Origin: Echinococcus granulosus
Taxonomy: Eukaryota > Platyhelminthes > Cestoda > Cyclophyllidea > Taeniidae
Reading direction: 5' to 3'
Length of the DNA stretch: 64,000 nt
Assembly (NCBI RefSeq): GCF_000524195.1
Contig: NW_020170383.1
Coordinates: 2,037,758 to 2,101,757 of the forward strand
The translations under genes were made by a program, and so were the position numbers. Under the pieces are notes generated by a model, which had not been told where the DNA came from, ran no database searches, and saw only the letters and a list, made by a program, of their open reading frames with translations. This document shows, piece after piece, positions 13,699-27,179 of the stretch. The stretch's first letter is position 1, and the number at the start of each line of letters is the position of its first letter.

Positions 13699-14762
13699 GA
13701 TGGAAAATATACGACTTAAGAGGACCAACGATTGGTAAGCAGCAAATAAAACCAAAAAAAAACAAATTGAAAATTCGAAACCAAACAGTAAACGAAAAAG
13801 GAAGTAAGCTACAAACATTAGCGAAATAAACTAGAAATAAGTATGGGGCTGGAGTAATGGTTTGTCAAGTTCAACTACAGACAATGGCCAAGGGCAACAA
13901 GAGGTAGGAAACAATCTTAAAATCTCCAAAATTTGATAGACGCAAAAAGCACTCCAGATAAATGGAAAGATGCATTCAGTTAATACAAATAGGAGTTGCA
14001 TATTTAAGTGCGAATCTAGGCTACTATAGAGGACCAAGTGTGGGAACAGAAAACAATAACATAAGCTTATATTTTACGGACAAAGTTCTAGACTTTCCCA
14101 CAACAAACAAATGCACACCCTTTTTAGTTCAATAGAATGTTAAGCTTAACACAACTCCACTAAAGGTAAGGTGCCTTCATAAAAGCGCCAAGGCTCCTCG
14201 CAAATGCGATGTGTACTGATTGGCCTAAATTTCATTCATAAAAATGCAATTGCAGAACAGCATAGTTAAAAATGGAGAAGTGCTTTGAATTTTATAAAAG
14301 TGTGTCGATGAAATATAAGTTGGGGAATTGGTGCATAAGCTGTTAATTGTTAAATCCAATGCACAAATTCATGATATGCTTGTGAGCAGCTGAGCTATAG
14401 AAGAAAACTTGCTGGTAAGTAAAATACAAGAAACAGCGCGATTATTGACGTATAAATAATTGCAAAACCCTTATCAAAATGATACAACAGTTCAGAGATG
14501 GGCTATTTGCTTGTAATGAATTGCGCCTTTGAGGAAATTCGGTTTAGACTCATTTTTGTGTTCTGCATGGCAGGGATAATGACCGACAATAAGTCCCTCA
14601 AATCTTAAAAGCTTTGTTACGCCTTCTGACGATTTTAGAAAGAGCATCAGGGTACTAGAGTGCTGCATCTATATTTTCAAATTCTTCAGAAAATATTATT
14701 AGTAAGATTTCATGATTCCCAAAAAGTACTTTATTAGCTCTAAATAAAACAAAGATTTTAAA

Positions 14763-15060
14763 TGTAGCATCCCGAGACTCCCTGAAGACGAAAGAAGATA
14801 CAATATCCGGACAGAATACATATATTCAGCACGGAGAAGGTGTCTGGGCTATTGGCATGGCCCAAAAGGCCAGCCCACCCAGCGAGGTACAAGGGGGCTA
14901 ATTCGAAGTACAAAAGTGGCGCCTCACCAGNNNNNNNNNNNNNNNNNNNNNNNNNNNNNNNNNNNNNNNNNNNNNNNNNNNNNNNNNNNNNNNNNNNNNN
15001 NNNNNNNNNNNNNNNNNNNNNNNNNNNNNNAACCGAGATATAAACCACTATCGTATTACA
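14763..15060 (+). mobile_element. Solo LTR of the compact LTR family, interrupted by an N gap
   Basis: Starts TGTAGC, contains GAAGACGAAAGAAGA and the GGCGCCTCACC block, and ends CGTATTACA, matching the copy at 43457-43653 closely. The visible pieces are 168 bp left and 30 bp right of the gap, about 198 bp together. That equals a whole LTR, so little or no LTR sequence is missing under the Ns. No internal region is seen on either side. Confidence 0.85.
14931..15030. other. Assembly gap of exactly 100 N
   Basis: A run of 100 N, the conventional size for a gap of unknown length. Both flanks are parts of one LTR that would join almost seamlessly. Confidence 0.95.
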
Positions 15061-15660
15061 TAAAGATAATCTTTTGCCTGGTTTGATCTAATCTGTCAGC
15101 AGCAACCTCAAGCGAAGCCTTCCGAGTCTATCCTGTATGAATAAGAGACCGTACAATTTAAACTGTTTAATTTTTATCATACAAACGTCTCAGGAAGCTA
15201 GAAGCACAAGTGAGACACCATTAACGCCTCTTGTATTAAAAGGCGTTTCTAAATGCTGGCGTTGTTAAAGGTACTGCTCCTTCTCACTTAAGCTACAATG
15301 CTCTTTTTTGTTGCAACTTTTACTTTTAACCTTAGGGCACTTATTGAGAGAAAATGTTAACAAAAAGCACTAATAACAAATTGTATCTCTTTTTCCCAGG
15401 TAAATAGGCTCAGGTACCTAGTTTCAAGACTACTGTTTAACTTAAAATAAAATTGCTAACTAGGCATGAAAATAATTTTGCTTCGGTTGTTGAACTTTTG
15501 GCAGTAGATTACTGTTATCGTTTGTGGTTTTTATCGCTTGATAACTAAGCACAGTTTCGACCAAGTTTCTCAACGAATCAGAAGTAGACGTTCAACGTTT
15601 CGATTTGGTAAAAGGGCCGTGCGTACTGAGGTCGTCTCATTGTTTTGGCCGTGAATAATC

Positions 15661-18600
15661 ATGAACGGTGTGTCGCCCATTCCTATGGAAGGTAGATTGA
15701 TTCGTCCCTAGATTCAAAATGTGTCAAGTTTGTGGGCTTGCTGTTGAAGTGTTTTCAAGTTTCTTTAAGGTTCCAAGGTGACAACAATTGTTTTTTTGTT
15801 TCATTAGCACATTATGGCGTTTCTTCTGCTGGTTTGATGCCACTTTTTTGGTTTTTTTTATGGAATATGTTGCGGTCCAAGGTGATTTCCCGCTAACACT
15901 CGCTTACCAATATATTTTGTCTTACTATTTTTGTGTCGTGGTTTCCTGGATGGATTATAAAATAATTTGTTTATTTTGAGAGCATCAAAATCTTCTTGAA
16001 ACGAATACCCTGATTTTATGTGTCTTCTCTTGGGATGATGTTTAAATGCGTTTGCTCTTTGAAGAAGACATGCCGAAAACGGATCTCATGTGGAAATACG
16101 ATGACATCAAGCTTAACTGCATTGACCCTAGTATAGAAGGTAAGTCTCTGTAGTGCTTCTCGAGAATTTAGGTGAGTATATGTCCTGTGTACAATTTGAC
16201 GGTGGTGGAAATTTTCTGGCCGTTGGCGACAGAGGCGGAAAAATCAACGTGTTTAGGACAACTACTCAGGTGCTTTCTTTGAATTTCGATATTCCATTTA
16301 TCTATCGTAAAATAATGCCCCATGCTACCACCCATGTTTTCTAGCTGAACGCCTTTACAGAGTCTGTATACACTGGTCTATTTTAAGTTTCTTTCCATCC
16401 ATTATTCTAATCTGTTTCCCCGTTGGTTGCATCCCATTATATTTAAAGCTGATCCGTTTTACAAGTTAAATAAGTGTGTATGCTTGTGTCCCCATCAGTT
16501 TGTTTGTTCTTGCATCCTAGGCCAGAATGTATATTATGTGGTCTAAACTGTGCCATAAATAAGGCTTTTTCTTTTAGTATCTGTTTAATTTTAAGGCCCA
16601 AATATACGAAACTCCTCGTTACGAGCTCTACTGCAGTTTTACAAGCCACGAATCAGAATTTGATTATCTTAAGTCTCTTGAAATCGAAGAAAAGATCAAT
16701 AAGATCCGTTGGTTGCCCCAGCAAAACTCGTCAAGACACTTACTTTCCACAAACGGTAAGTTAGTGTCTACATTTTCGCTTACATTTTCTCTGTTTAACT
16801 TGGCTCTGCCAGATAACTCTCTGATTATTTTGATTCATTAAAGTAATTGGCACAGGCTGTCCCATTTGCTCTTCGGTCCCAGTTTTTAAAACCGTGTCTT
16901 CTATTAATATGATAAAGAGCAGTTGCTCGCTCACGACTTCAATTACGGCTCCTAACCCACATTCGGTTTGCGTATGCTTTTCAGCGTATCCATATATTAG
17001 TTTAGTTAGCATTTACGCCAATTTTGCTTTGCGCTTCAGGGGCTGCATTTATTCGGGTCTTGATACCACAGTTGCTACCGTTTGCTATCTTACTATTTCG
17101 ACAGTAGCATTATTCTTGTATTGGTTACACCTCGAGGTTCCCATCCCTTCAATATTTGTGGTAGTTCACTGTTAATGTTTTATTTTGTACCAATATTTCG
17201 CCTATTAGATACGGAAAATAAGCTCTGCATTATTCCTCAGAATGCATGTTATTGTGCTTTTATGGGACGTTCTTTTGGCAGTATTCTGATTTATTTTTCA
17301 TGTTTTCTCTCTAAAGATGCTTTACTTTAATTGCTTCACCTTGGGATCTCTTATTCATAATCGAAGGTTCATTGCTACTCCATTTGCGATTGATTTGCGT
17401 ATCTAGGTCGTGCCGATCTTTATTTATTTTTCAAGTTTATTAAAAACTTGATAGTGACTGCTTATTTTTTTCCGCTCAGTTACTTCATGATGAACCGTTT
17501 GAATTCCAATCCATTCCAACTAGATACAATGATTTCTTTAATCTTATCTGTGCTGGTCGGCAGTTGGCTTTGAATGTGTTCATTAATTTATAAATGTACT
17601 TAAACGATGAAAACGCTATAATTTCCCAATCCGTATTGTAAATTATATCTGTTAACTGTACTTTTCGTTATCTCTTTCCTTAACACGTTCATTTTCACAG
17701 CTATAATATAAATTGGTGGACAGGTAGGCACATAAGAAATAGTACGACTTCGCGATCGGTATTGTCTCTGTCTTCTATTTGACGAAGTTCTAGTTGCGTA
17801 TTTCATTAGCGCGCTCATTTGCATCACTAGACTGCAAATCACAGAACAGTTATGCATAAAAGTAGCTTCAATTGAGTTGAAGCTTCCTTATCAGCGTCCC
17901 TTTTCCTGTATGCGCGTATGCAGATAAGACTATCAAGTTGTGGCGACTTTCGGAGCGCCCAAAGCAGGCGACAGGATACAACATACGGCGGTCGGCGGCT
18001 CGTACTCCCTCAGAAGTCGGTTTTGGCGAGGCAGAGGATAGGGAAGAGGTAAAGGGAGAAATTGGAGGCGGCACACCGAGAAAAGGTCTCAATGGAGGTA
18101 CTAGTGCCAAGGTACACAACGCTGGCGATCTCCGAGTGCCGCGATATGAACGCCGCACGGACCTCTTTGTCGCTGCCCAGCCTCGACGTATCTTCGCCAA
18201 CGCACATGCCTATCACATCAACTCCATCTCCGTTAACTCCGACCAAGAGACCTTCCTCTCCGCTGACGACCTACGCATTAACTTATGGAACCTCAGCGTT
18301 ACCAACCAGTCTTTCAGTAAGCCCACGACGTTATTCATATCAAAATGCTATTACTACCAGGATTAATTTTATTACATACAACATTGAAATTCATTTGTAA
18401 AAATTATTGCACGCATCTCCAAGGTGCTTATCAGTAAAGCCAGTGTCCGCATGTTTTTAGTTCCCAGAATCTCTGCTTGTTTTGAAATAACTTGAAACCT
18501 CTTGTGAATTTAACTTTATTGAAACATTCGACCAAAGGCTAAACCCAGTGGAAGACGGTAACGGAAGAAGTGGGAAAACAAAGTGGTCCGATTGATTAAA

Positions 18601-21600
18601 AAGGGTGTTTCAGGCTGGATGTTTGGAAACATCAGTTATTGCTGTCTCTGAAGTTTACAAGTGACTTTTACAATAATCTGAATTTGAAATAAAGGAACGA
18701 CTCCGTCAATACAAAACCTTTTATGTACGCAAATACTCATGGAATAAATACTAATGGGTTCACTTTGTAAGTACTCAATTTTAGTTGAAACATTCTTTTG
18801 CTTTTTGATCTCGGTAATGAAGTTGGATGTTTGAAGCCATTTTAAGGCGCGTTTTGAAGAACGAAATATGTTTTTAAGTTTGCACTATACCTGGACAGTA
18901 TTAGTTTAAAAGAAATTTGCCTAATTTTTTAATCATATTTAAGTTTGTTGATTTCTGCATTACTACCCTCACTCCAGTGCGGCCTACAGAAATTTGGTCG
19001 CTAACTTGGTCAAAAAGTTTCTTTAACCTGTTTTTTTCCCAAAATTAATCTGTGGTTTTAGAAATTAATGGTTTTTTATTTTTAAAAGATATTTCTTTTT
19101 CCTTTGTGCAGCTATAGTTGACATAAAGCCGGCGAACATGGAGGAGTTGAGTGAGGTGATCACGGCGGCCGAATTCCATCCGACTAGTTGTTCCCTTTTC
19201 ATGTACAGTAGCAGCAAAGGGGTCCTTCGGCTTTGTGACATGCGGCAGCAGGCCCTTTGTGACAGGTCTGCTCTCAGTGAGTTATGTCGTCACCTTGATC
19301 CTTTTTTCTCATTCCTAGTCGACTGACTGTGGGTGTTTTATCATTTAAACCTGTGTTTTAAATCTGGTCAAGAGTATGAAATCCAAAATCGGAAGATTTT
19401 GTCTTTGTACCTCAAAACTTATCAATATGCTATTACATTTCGACATTATAGATAGTATTAACATTTTATGTGCAGGATATCACTGTGCACTATGCAAACT
19501 TGGTGCTCTGATTTCTTCATAGTATCTTGCTTTCCATATCACGCGCAACTTACCGTGGTTACTCATGTCAATCTCTGCATGGTCGTTTTTTATCTAATTC
19601 GATGTTTGTACCCTAAAATTTCTCTAGCATTTCAAGAAGCGGATATTCCTGAAAATCGTGGTTTCTTCTCCGAAATCGTGAACAGTGTCACAGACTTGAA
19701 ATTTAGCAATTCTAGTCGTTATGTCCTCAGCAGGGACTATTTAACCCTCAAAGGTGAATATTTTTATCATGAATGCCATTGTTAACGTTTAAGTGCGTTT
19801 TTCCGTTGGGTTTATGTGCAGTTGCAACTATCTCAACAACTTGTTACAAATTTTAGAACTAAACTGGGACTTTTCTTGCTCAAGGTGTAGCTTCTATTAT
19901 TTTTCATGTTCTGTCAGCTTAGACAGTGCATTTGGAGCTGCATGCCTCTTTGACTCTTTTGCATTCTGTCACAAAATACATCCTCAAGGAGCAGTTTTTG
20001 TTTACTCAAACGTTTGTGGTGTCATCTCTTTGAAAATTTCAGTGTGGGACATGAACATGGCGACCGGGCCGGTGGAGGTTTACCACGTGCATGATCATTT
20101 CAGGAGCAAATTTGTTGCTCTCTACGAAAACGACTGCATCTTTGATAAATTCGAATGTGCCTGGTCTCCGGATAATAAGTATGTTAATCTTGAGCACTAG
20201 CAATTCTATTTACCATCATGTCTCGCATAGGATCCAAACTAACGCTGATGTTTCTGTAATTTATTATAGATTCGCCGATTTTCACCTTTGAAGTTGAGGT
20301 TTTGAAAATGTGCCATCTGAACTGCACGCGTCTTTTTAATCGACTTATACAAACTAAAGCCATTGTATTCGTTTGTAGGCAAATGTTCCTGTCGTAAGTA
20401 GTACTATTTACACCTAAGATTTCTGGAATTTGATGCTGGTTAAACAGAGAGTGCGTATTAAGTTCTGCTTCATGATGGAATCACGGCTGCCTTCCTTGGC
20501 AGTGATAATACCTTATGAGATCTACATCATAGTGTATTATTTAATGCCTCAAATCGTCTGCGCTTACTGGTCTAAAAGACTATTACGATTTCGAACATTA
20601 CTAACTGTGCCAGTTTGACACCACTAATTTTTCTTGAATGTTTTTGTGCTTGACAGGAGGTTTGCAAATCGTTCTTAGCTTCGTTACAATTAATGAAATG
20701 TGGGGCTAAACTTTTGATGTTTGAACGGCTTATCAAGCAGGTATTAACTAGAAGATGAGGTAAATTCACAAAATTGCCGAATTTAGTAAGACTTACTAGA
20801 TTACTTCTCGCCCTGTTTGGTACAGCATTCTTCGTATTAATTTCATTCGGCTAACCCAAAATTTAGCTGGTAATTGTTTCACGGTGCTTGCGTGAAGTTA
20901 TTTGTGGATAATAATCGTGTCACTGCATATAAAACTGGTAAAACTGAATAGTGGTTCTGTTAAAAGCGCCTTAATTGGTAAGTATTTGGCTTTTGATGGA
21001 TGATCATCTCTACTAATGTTTGAGGTCGCAGTGTAGTGTCTTGGGACGATTATTGTTGTATTAGCCGCTTTACTTCATTAATGTGTATCACAGATGTCTG
21101 CCAATTAAACTGTGTAAAGATATGGTTCGAATGTTTTACATCATTTATGTGAACATTACTGAATTTTTCTGGACATAATATGCCCGCTTTTGATGCTCTT
21201 CTCATTCGGCAAACGTGACTACACATGCCTCTTTCATCGAATATGAGGCAGCTTAGTTGTGTTCTCCTTTTTCCGGCTATTGATTGCTATTTTCTTTTGA
21301 AAATAAACGGAATAAATCTATAGGCTTTTGTCCGTTTTGAAGGCACCTTGAATGTACCGCTTTCTATTACTTCAACTCTTAGCGTCATTAAAACAAGGGG
21401 CACACATAAATACCACTTATCATTTAGTGAATTTCTGCATTACTTTACACATTAATTGTAATAATTAGCTTGATTAACTTTGCTATTCCATTTCAGCTAC
21501 CTCCTGACAGGATCCTACAATAACCTTTTCCGGGTGTTTGATCGATCATCAGGCAGGGGCGTTTTGACGGAGGCAGAAGCAAATGCAAATGGGGGCCCCT

Positions 21601-21821
21601 CAAGTGTTCCAAAGGGATCTCTGCGCACTCGAGAAGTCACCTGTGACCCCGTGGCGATCACCTCCGACCAGATCAGCGTCGACTCGATCGACTTCACCAA
21701 GAAACTGCTTCACCTGGCCTGGCATCCCAGTATGCCCCGTGTGGCGTTGGCCAGCAATGAAACTCTCTTTCTGGTCTCTACACAACAAGAACAGCAGCAT
21801 CAGCAGTCTGACTCGAGTTGA
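15661..21821 (+). CDS. PPP2R2: PP2A regulatory subunit B55 (WD40), complete
   Basis: Scaffolds and directs substrates to the PP2A catalytic core. Exons: 15661-15691, 16065-16139, 16172-16269, 16596-16755, 17924-18316, 19112-19276, 19628-19753, 20043-20178 and 21497-21821, all phase-consistent (about 502 aa). Diagnostic B55 stretches include [62 protein letters not shown] and [12 protein letters not shown]. The last exon ends in a short Gln/Ser-rich tail. Vertebrate B55 proteins are about 445 residues; most of the extra length is a Gly/Glu-rich loop at about 17970-18120 between two propeller strands. The N terminus is uncertain. The first exon given encodes [10 protein letters not shown] and joins in frame, but translation could instead begin at 16046 or at 16070, five bases after an acceptor-like CTTTGAAG. 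Confidence 0.93.
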
Positions 21822-22975
21822 GACATTAGCACATGAAAGGCACATATTTTGTTTATCGAGATTCGTCCATTTGTACACTAGTGGTCCCTTTCCTTCCCCT
21901 TCTATCCTCTGCCTCTTTTCCACACTTTGGCTCTGCGTATATGCATGTGCTTGGACATTCCATTTTCGCGGTTGCCGTCTTGCTCAAATGCCTTTGTGGA
22001 AATTCTGCGGTCCTCTTACTTCGCCCTCCTCCCTCCCGCCCCATTCTTTATATACACGCATGGTTTTACGTACTACCGTAATACGTACCTCAAGTAAAGA
22101 CGTTGGTACAAAGACATCGTTACTTTTGTGCATTAGGGAGATTCGAAATCATTCTGTCAACGCTTTTGCTACCGGCGTTACGCACATGTTACGTTTTCTT
22201 AATCAACTTTTGATGACTGGTCGCAAACGGCTTGGTTGAATTTAAGACATTTAAAGATGAAGTGGTGTGTCCTCGACGTAGGAATACATATTTTTTCGGT
22301 TTTTTTGAACAGGATAACTGAGCTGTGCGTTCTGTCTGTGGCTGTCGATTTTACTCAAAGATTTTGGTTGTGGGCTTGCGAGCAACATTTATGTATAACT
22401 TTTGGGTTTGCCATTGTGATTTGCCGGCTGGGGTCCATTCTCCCACCGTTTGTTCCTCAAATTGATATGTTTGTAAGGTGTATTTTGTAATCGATGTCAC
22501 CCGTTAGTAAAAGATCTCTCAAAAGGAGGTATATTTTAAGATATCAGCCCGTCAAATGACCAAATGGACGTCCCCTTAGGCGAGAATTTTTATGGCTCCA
22601 CTATTGGTCTTTGTTTTGATGTTTGTTTTTATATGACAAACTGGTCAAAATTGCTTTCCGAAACTTCGTGGCGTAATTTCATTTGCCCGTCAAATGAAAC
22701 ATGAATGACGCCTATGAACTGCAAGAGGAGTCGCTTTTACAGTCCTGATTGTCTAAAGGTTTTATGCATCATGGATCAAGAGCTAGGGCAAGCATACTGG
22801 GATAAAATGCTTCTATCCGGGTAGTCATTAAATCGTTTCACTTTCGGTGGTTCCAGTAGGCATGGGTAAAGATATCTTCACTACTTTGTAGATATCGATG
22901 CTTACGCACGTGTGTAAGAGGTACAACCATCGTCTGCTAACACAAAACTAAAACCGCCATAATTAGGCGGCCAGC
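21822..22975. other. 3' flank of the B55 gene; no gene seen
   Basis: Sequence after the B55 stop, probably 3' UTR followed by intergenic DNA. The open frames here are short and lack recognisable motifs. Confidence 0.5.
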
Positions 22976-23930
22976 TGTAGCGCCCCCAGACTCCACTAGG
23001 GACGAAAAAGAATTCTCGGGCGGAATATGTATATTCGACATGCAGTAGGGCTTGAGGCTACTGGCATAGCCCTAGGGCCGGCTTGCTCAGCCGTACAATA
23101 GCAGAGATTTAAATTGGCTCCTTTACCAAAGCCGAGATTTAAATAAATAACCATCCGCCCTGGAAATCCCTTTGGTCCAACTCCGAGTCAACCATTACAA
23201 CGCAATCGGTGCTGTAAAAAACACCTACGAGCCAGTTGTGCTAGACATCGAATATGCGTGTAAATCAGGGGCTATTTAACTGCAATATTACTGATTCCTC
23301 ATGGCAATTCTACTGCATCTGCAGTTTCCTTCTGCATGGAAACTGGGCTCGGGGAAGTGGGAATGTGTCGATCATCATGCGTGTCCATAGCTAGTCCTAG
23401 CAACCGACCTAAAAGCAAGGTCATGTAACAATGGATGGGTTTTAACATAGTTACGTGAAAATAGGGTTTCGCTTCCCCTCCTTCCTCGCCACAGAGGAGC
23501 TGCCTAGCCATATTTATTTGGGTTCTACCCAGATAGTAGAGAAGGGGAAGAGGTGTCGCATAACTTTTCCGAATAGTTCACGGCTGGCATCGTTCCGATT
23601 GCTAATAGCTTTTCTCCAGACCAAGGAACTAAGGCAGTTGTCAAAGGTGAACGTCATTTTCACCCCTTCTGTTGGGAGTTATCACTTCTCCTGCCCCAAC
23701 GGTAGAAATTAGGATAGGTGGCCTCTAAGACCAGGTTCCCTAGCCACTGCCACAAATGTAATGCTTAAGACTTCCCTGAAAAACAAAAAATGATAATATA
23801 AGGGAAGAATAAATATAGTCCATTCACAAAAGGGATCCTGGCTACCGGCATGGGCCGATCAACCCAAACGGTGGGGGTATAATTGCGGCCACTTCACAAA
23901 AACTGAGAGTTAAACATCCAACGTGTTACA
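22976..23930 (+). mobile_element. Compact LTR element A (two LTRs plus short internal region)
   Basis: The left LTR spans 22976 to about 23160 (TGTAGC start, degenerate end). The right LTR spans 23757-23930 (starts TGTAAT, ends GTGTTACA). The internal region of about 600 bp matches elements B and C, for example the block around the CACCTACGAGCCAGT-like motif near 23221. Its right part, near 23640-23680, aligns with the integrase-like stretch that is clearer in element C. Many substitutions make it an old, inactive copy. No flanking target duplication was visible. Confidence 0.75.
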
Positions 23931-26900
23931 AATATATCCCACGTTAGATTTTGCAATTACTTAGCAAAATTGCTCACATTCCTCCACCTTTTTTACTGCT
24001 TCAGCACTTATTTTAAGTGGGGTCAAAGACACTAAGGGATGTTAGAAGAGACAAGTTGAAGCACTTGATAACTAGCAATGACAACTTTTATTGCTGAGCT
24101 AGGATTTCTTTGTGGTAGTCACAAATGTAATTTCACATTTCCGTCTTTTAAATCTGACCATAGAGAATAGCACCATTCCGTAATGTCGATTACTGAGCCC
24201 CACAACTGTAATTCATGACAAAGAAATGCACTCAGATTTTGTCATGCTTCAACCTTATTTAGGTGTTTAGGAATTAGTCCGGTGGTTTCGTTGAATTCAA
24301 TTTTGTCATATCCCAAAGTTTTGGTGAAGCAAAATCCTAAACTTTATGCACTTTTAAGGGACTGCTGCTATTTTAAATCCTTATTGTTCTTCGGGTTTTA
24401 GACTAGCATTTGAGGAAAACATTGCTTAAGCACCTCGTTTTTGCGTGGATGAGCAATGTGTAAATATATTTCCCGTAACAGTATTGTACTCATTCTCAAA
24501 TGCGGTGCGGGAGAATTGTTTTAAACATTTTCATGTACTGTGGTCTTCTAATTCGATTTTGCCCGTAAATAAATCTTAAAGAAGTACGAACGGGTATTCA
24601 TCCCGTTTTTAAGAAACGATACTTTGCACCATTGCTCTCATCATTACTTCAATTTCACTTCATTTTCTGGGTCATTTTTTGAGCAACCCGGCTTATTCTG
24701 ACCATGAGTCGTGCAAATCTTATTTGATTTTCTTTGTGATATCTGGACTCACGGGGAAATTTGTTAGTTATCATTTTAATTGCTACCCCCTGTAATGTGA
24801 ATTCAGTTTTGATTTAGCATCTATTGGCTGCTAAATCAAACCTCTGGCACCAGTGCTTAAAGATTAATGGCAGGAACTTAGTCGTGCATCCAGCCCATAA
24901 TGCCGGAATTCCGAGAGTGCGGCACGGGCGGACTGCTTGCATATACATATGCAGCGAAGCAGATGTCCGCTTTCCAGTGAACAACAATTGCCCAACCTTG
25001 TTTACGTGTTCCTCCCTATCCCACATAATGGTTTGCCTGAGCTTGCGGCGAAGAAATTTAATGCGACTCCTTTAAATGCTGGTATAATCCCCCGAAGCTA
25101 AAAATGACATCGAAAAGCGCCTTCTCTGTGTGAGTTGCAAATAGGCCTATAAAGTCACAACTCCGAACAATATTAGATCTCCGAGGTTATCCCATGTGCA
25201 TAAACACCGTCTTAGATTTTGTTAATCAAATGAATAGGGTATGCCAACAGTAGGAAACCTTACTTATTCACTCCGAACTATTTTAAAGGCAAAACTGTAA
25301 CTACAGGTGCCCTCGCCTTGTAATTACAGTAGTGATACTTTGATTTCTGGGGGTTTTATCAATTTGGATACTTTGTAACTTAAGGTAATAACATTCACTT
25401 CGCCAATTGGGAAATTAGCCACGTTAAGTGACTCGATTTTGAGCCGTTTAGGCACTGCTTTTGCACGCCCCCGTAACCTTTAGTCCCAGCTAGTCGTGAT
25501 CCAATGTCTCCTCAATACTTATGATATTATAGCAAATGAGCGTCCTCTCGTTTCATATTTGTCACAAAAGACTAGTCACGAAAAGTACTCCTTCTTCGAA
25601 AGGTCTATCCTTGAATCGATTCTATTTTGTGAGTCTTAAAAGAAAACTAGTTAAACCAACTACTCCTTGTTAAAGCTCGAAATCTGGGCATATTTTCTTA
25701 AAATATCAACCTTAAGTATGGAGGTACTCCTAGATACCAATAGGCGTTTGCCAAAACGAAAAGAGAAAATAGGAAAATAAAGAGTTGGGACTACATTTGG
25801 GAACTCCTGCAAAGTCCGGTGCCCCATGTGTGGAGTTCTAATAATATGCCTTCCTACGATTTCGTGGGCTTCGATAGGAAGATTATTTGCTCTCACGCAC
25901 GCTGACCACAGCTGGACCTCTTTCTTCACGTTCAAATGCATCGAAGATCCTATCATCAGAACTAACAGTTGCGGTAAAAATGGGTGAACCCTTTATAGGG
26001 TTCTCAAACCACTTCCAAAGTAGCTGCATAAACTCTAAATACGAGTTAAGTGCGTTCCGTGCGGCAAACTATTAGTTCATTTGTTTTTACAACTGTTTAC
26101 CTTAAGAACTTTCATTTATGCACATGAGTTTGGATCCTATCGTGCTCCCAACCACAGCAATCGGGAGGCAAAAAACCTCATTACAGATGTCTCATCTATC
26201 GATAAGGCTGGATAAGCTTGGAATATATCTTGCGGAAGCGTGCCTGCGAGCTGCCTACAGAAGCAAAAATGTAGCTCCATTGCTACATATCTATAGTGCT
26301 TTGGCTAGCCTTGTCTTATAGTGATTATTAGTACATTTAAAATCAATCTGTGTGTGACATTGGTCAATCAAGGAGGCGAACAGGAGAGCAAGTTTCGAGA
26401 GGCTCTAGGGTGTTCGAAAGGTAGCTATGAAAAGAAATCCCTAAAGAATTGAAACAGACTTCTCCCCCGGCAACTTCACTGTCGCTGATGAACGTCACCG
26501 GATTAGGATTTGTTTAAAAAAGTGAACAGCACTTAAACTTGGTGACAATAAAGACAAGGAATTACGCACATTCGTTAAAGAACACTATGTTGTCGCAAAG
26601 TATGCACCGAAATAAGAAAAGGAACATTCAAAATCACCAACCTTTGCCATTTGCATAGCCAGTTATACGAACCCTACATACATTAATTCATTCACACTGC
26701 TCTTCAGGTCTTTCTGTGTAGTGTGTTCAATAAAAGTACCGAGTCGAAATCGTCATGTATAATATCTTTAAAGCAAAGCTTTAAGGTCGCCAAAAATTAT
26801 GAATCGAGAAAGGCTATTTGTTACAATAATTGAATGCATTGGCCTCCCAAAATACTCATTTAAATTATTATTGGAATCATTTTAGCATTCTGGGTACCTC

Positions 26901-27179
26901 CACTTCCCATTGCCTTTACATTTACATTTCCTGTAAACTTCATTACATTACAGGTCTTTCTTTCGTCGAGGTATGGAGAAACCCTTTTTTTATGAGGCAA
27001 ACAAGTCTATTTCGTGATCATTAGTACACCCGTAAGGTAAGGCGGAAGAGAAGCCTTCACTGTTGCGTAGTTTTCTTTTTTCCGCATTATCAAGGACTTA
27101 AAAATTCTATGCATTTTGTCCCATCGTTTCGCCAATTATCAAACATTCAACACCAATAAGCTTGTAATAAACCATCGTA
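23931..27179. other. Intergenic region; no gene recognised
   Basis: AT-rich DNA with scattered short open frames of under 100 codons. None has a recognisable domain or convincing splice-linked exons on either strand. Confidence 0.5.

Noticed and set aside
15788..15979. Hydrophobic 63-codon frame upstream of B55
   Set aside because: Its Phe/Trp-rich content comes from T-rich DNA, and it lies in what is most simply the first intron or 5' region of the B55 gene.
21583..22239. 218-codon open frame on the plus strand
   Set aside because: It overlaps the last B55 exon in a different frame and extends into its 3' flank. The B55 frame is the conserved one.
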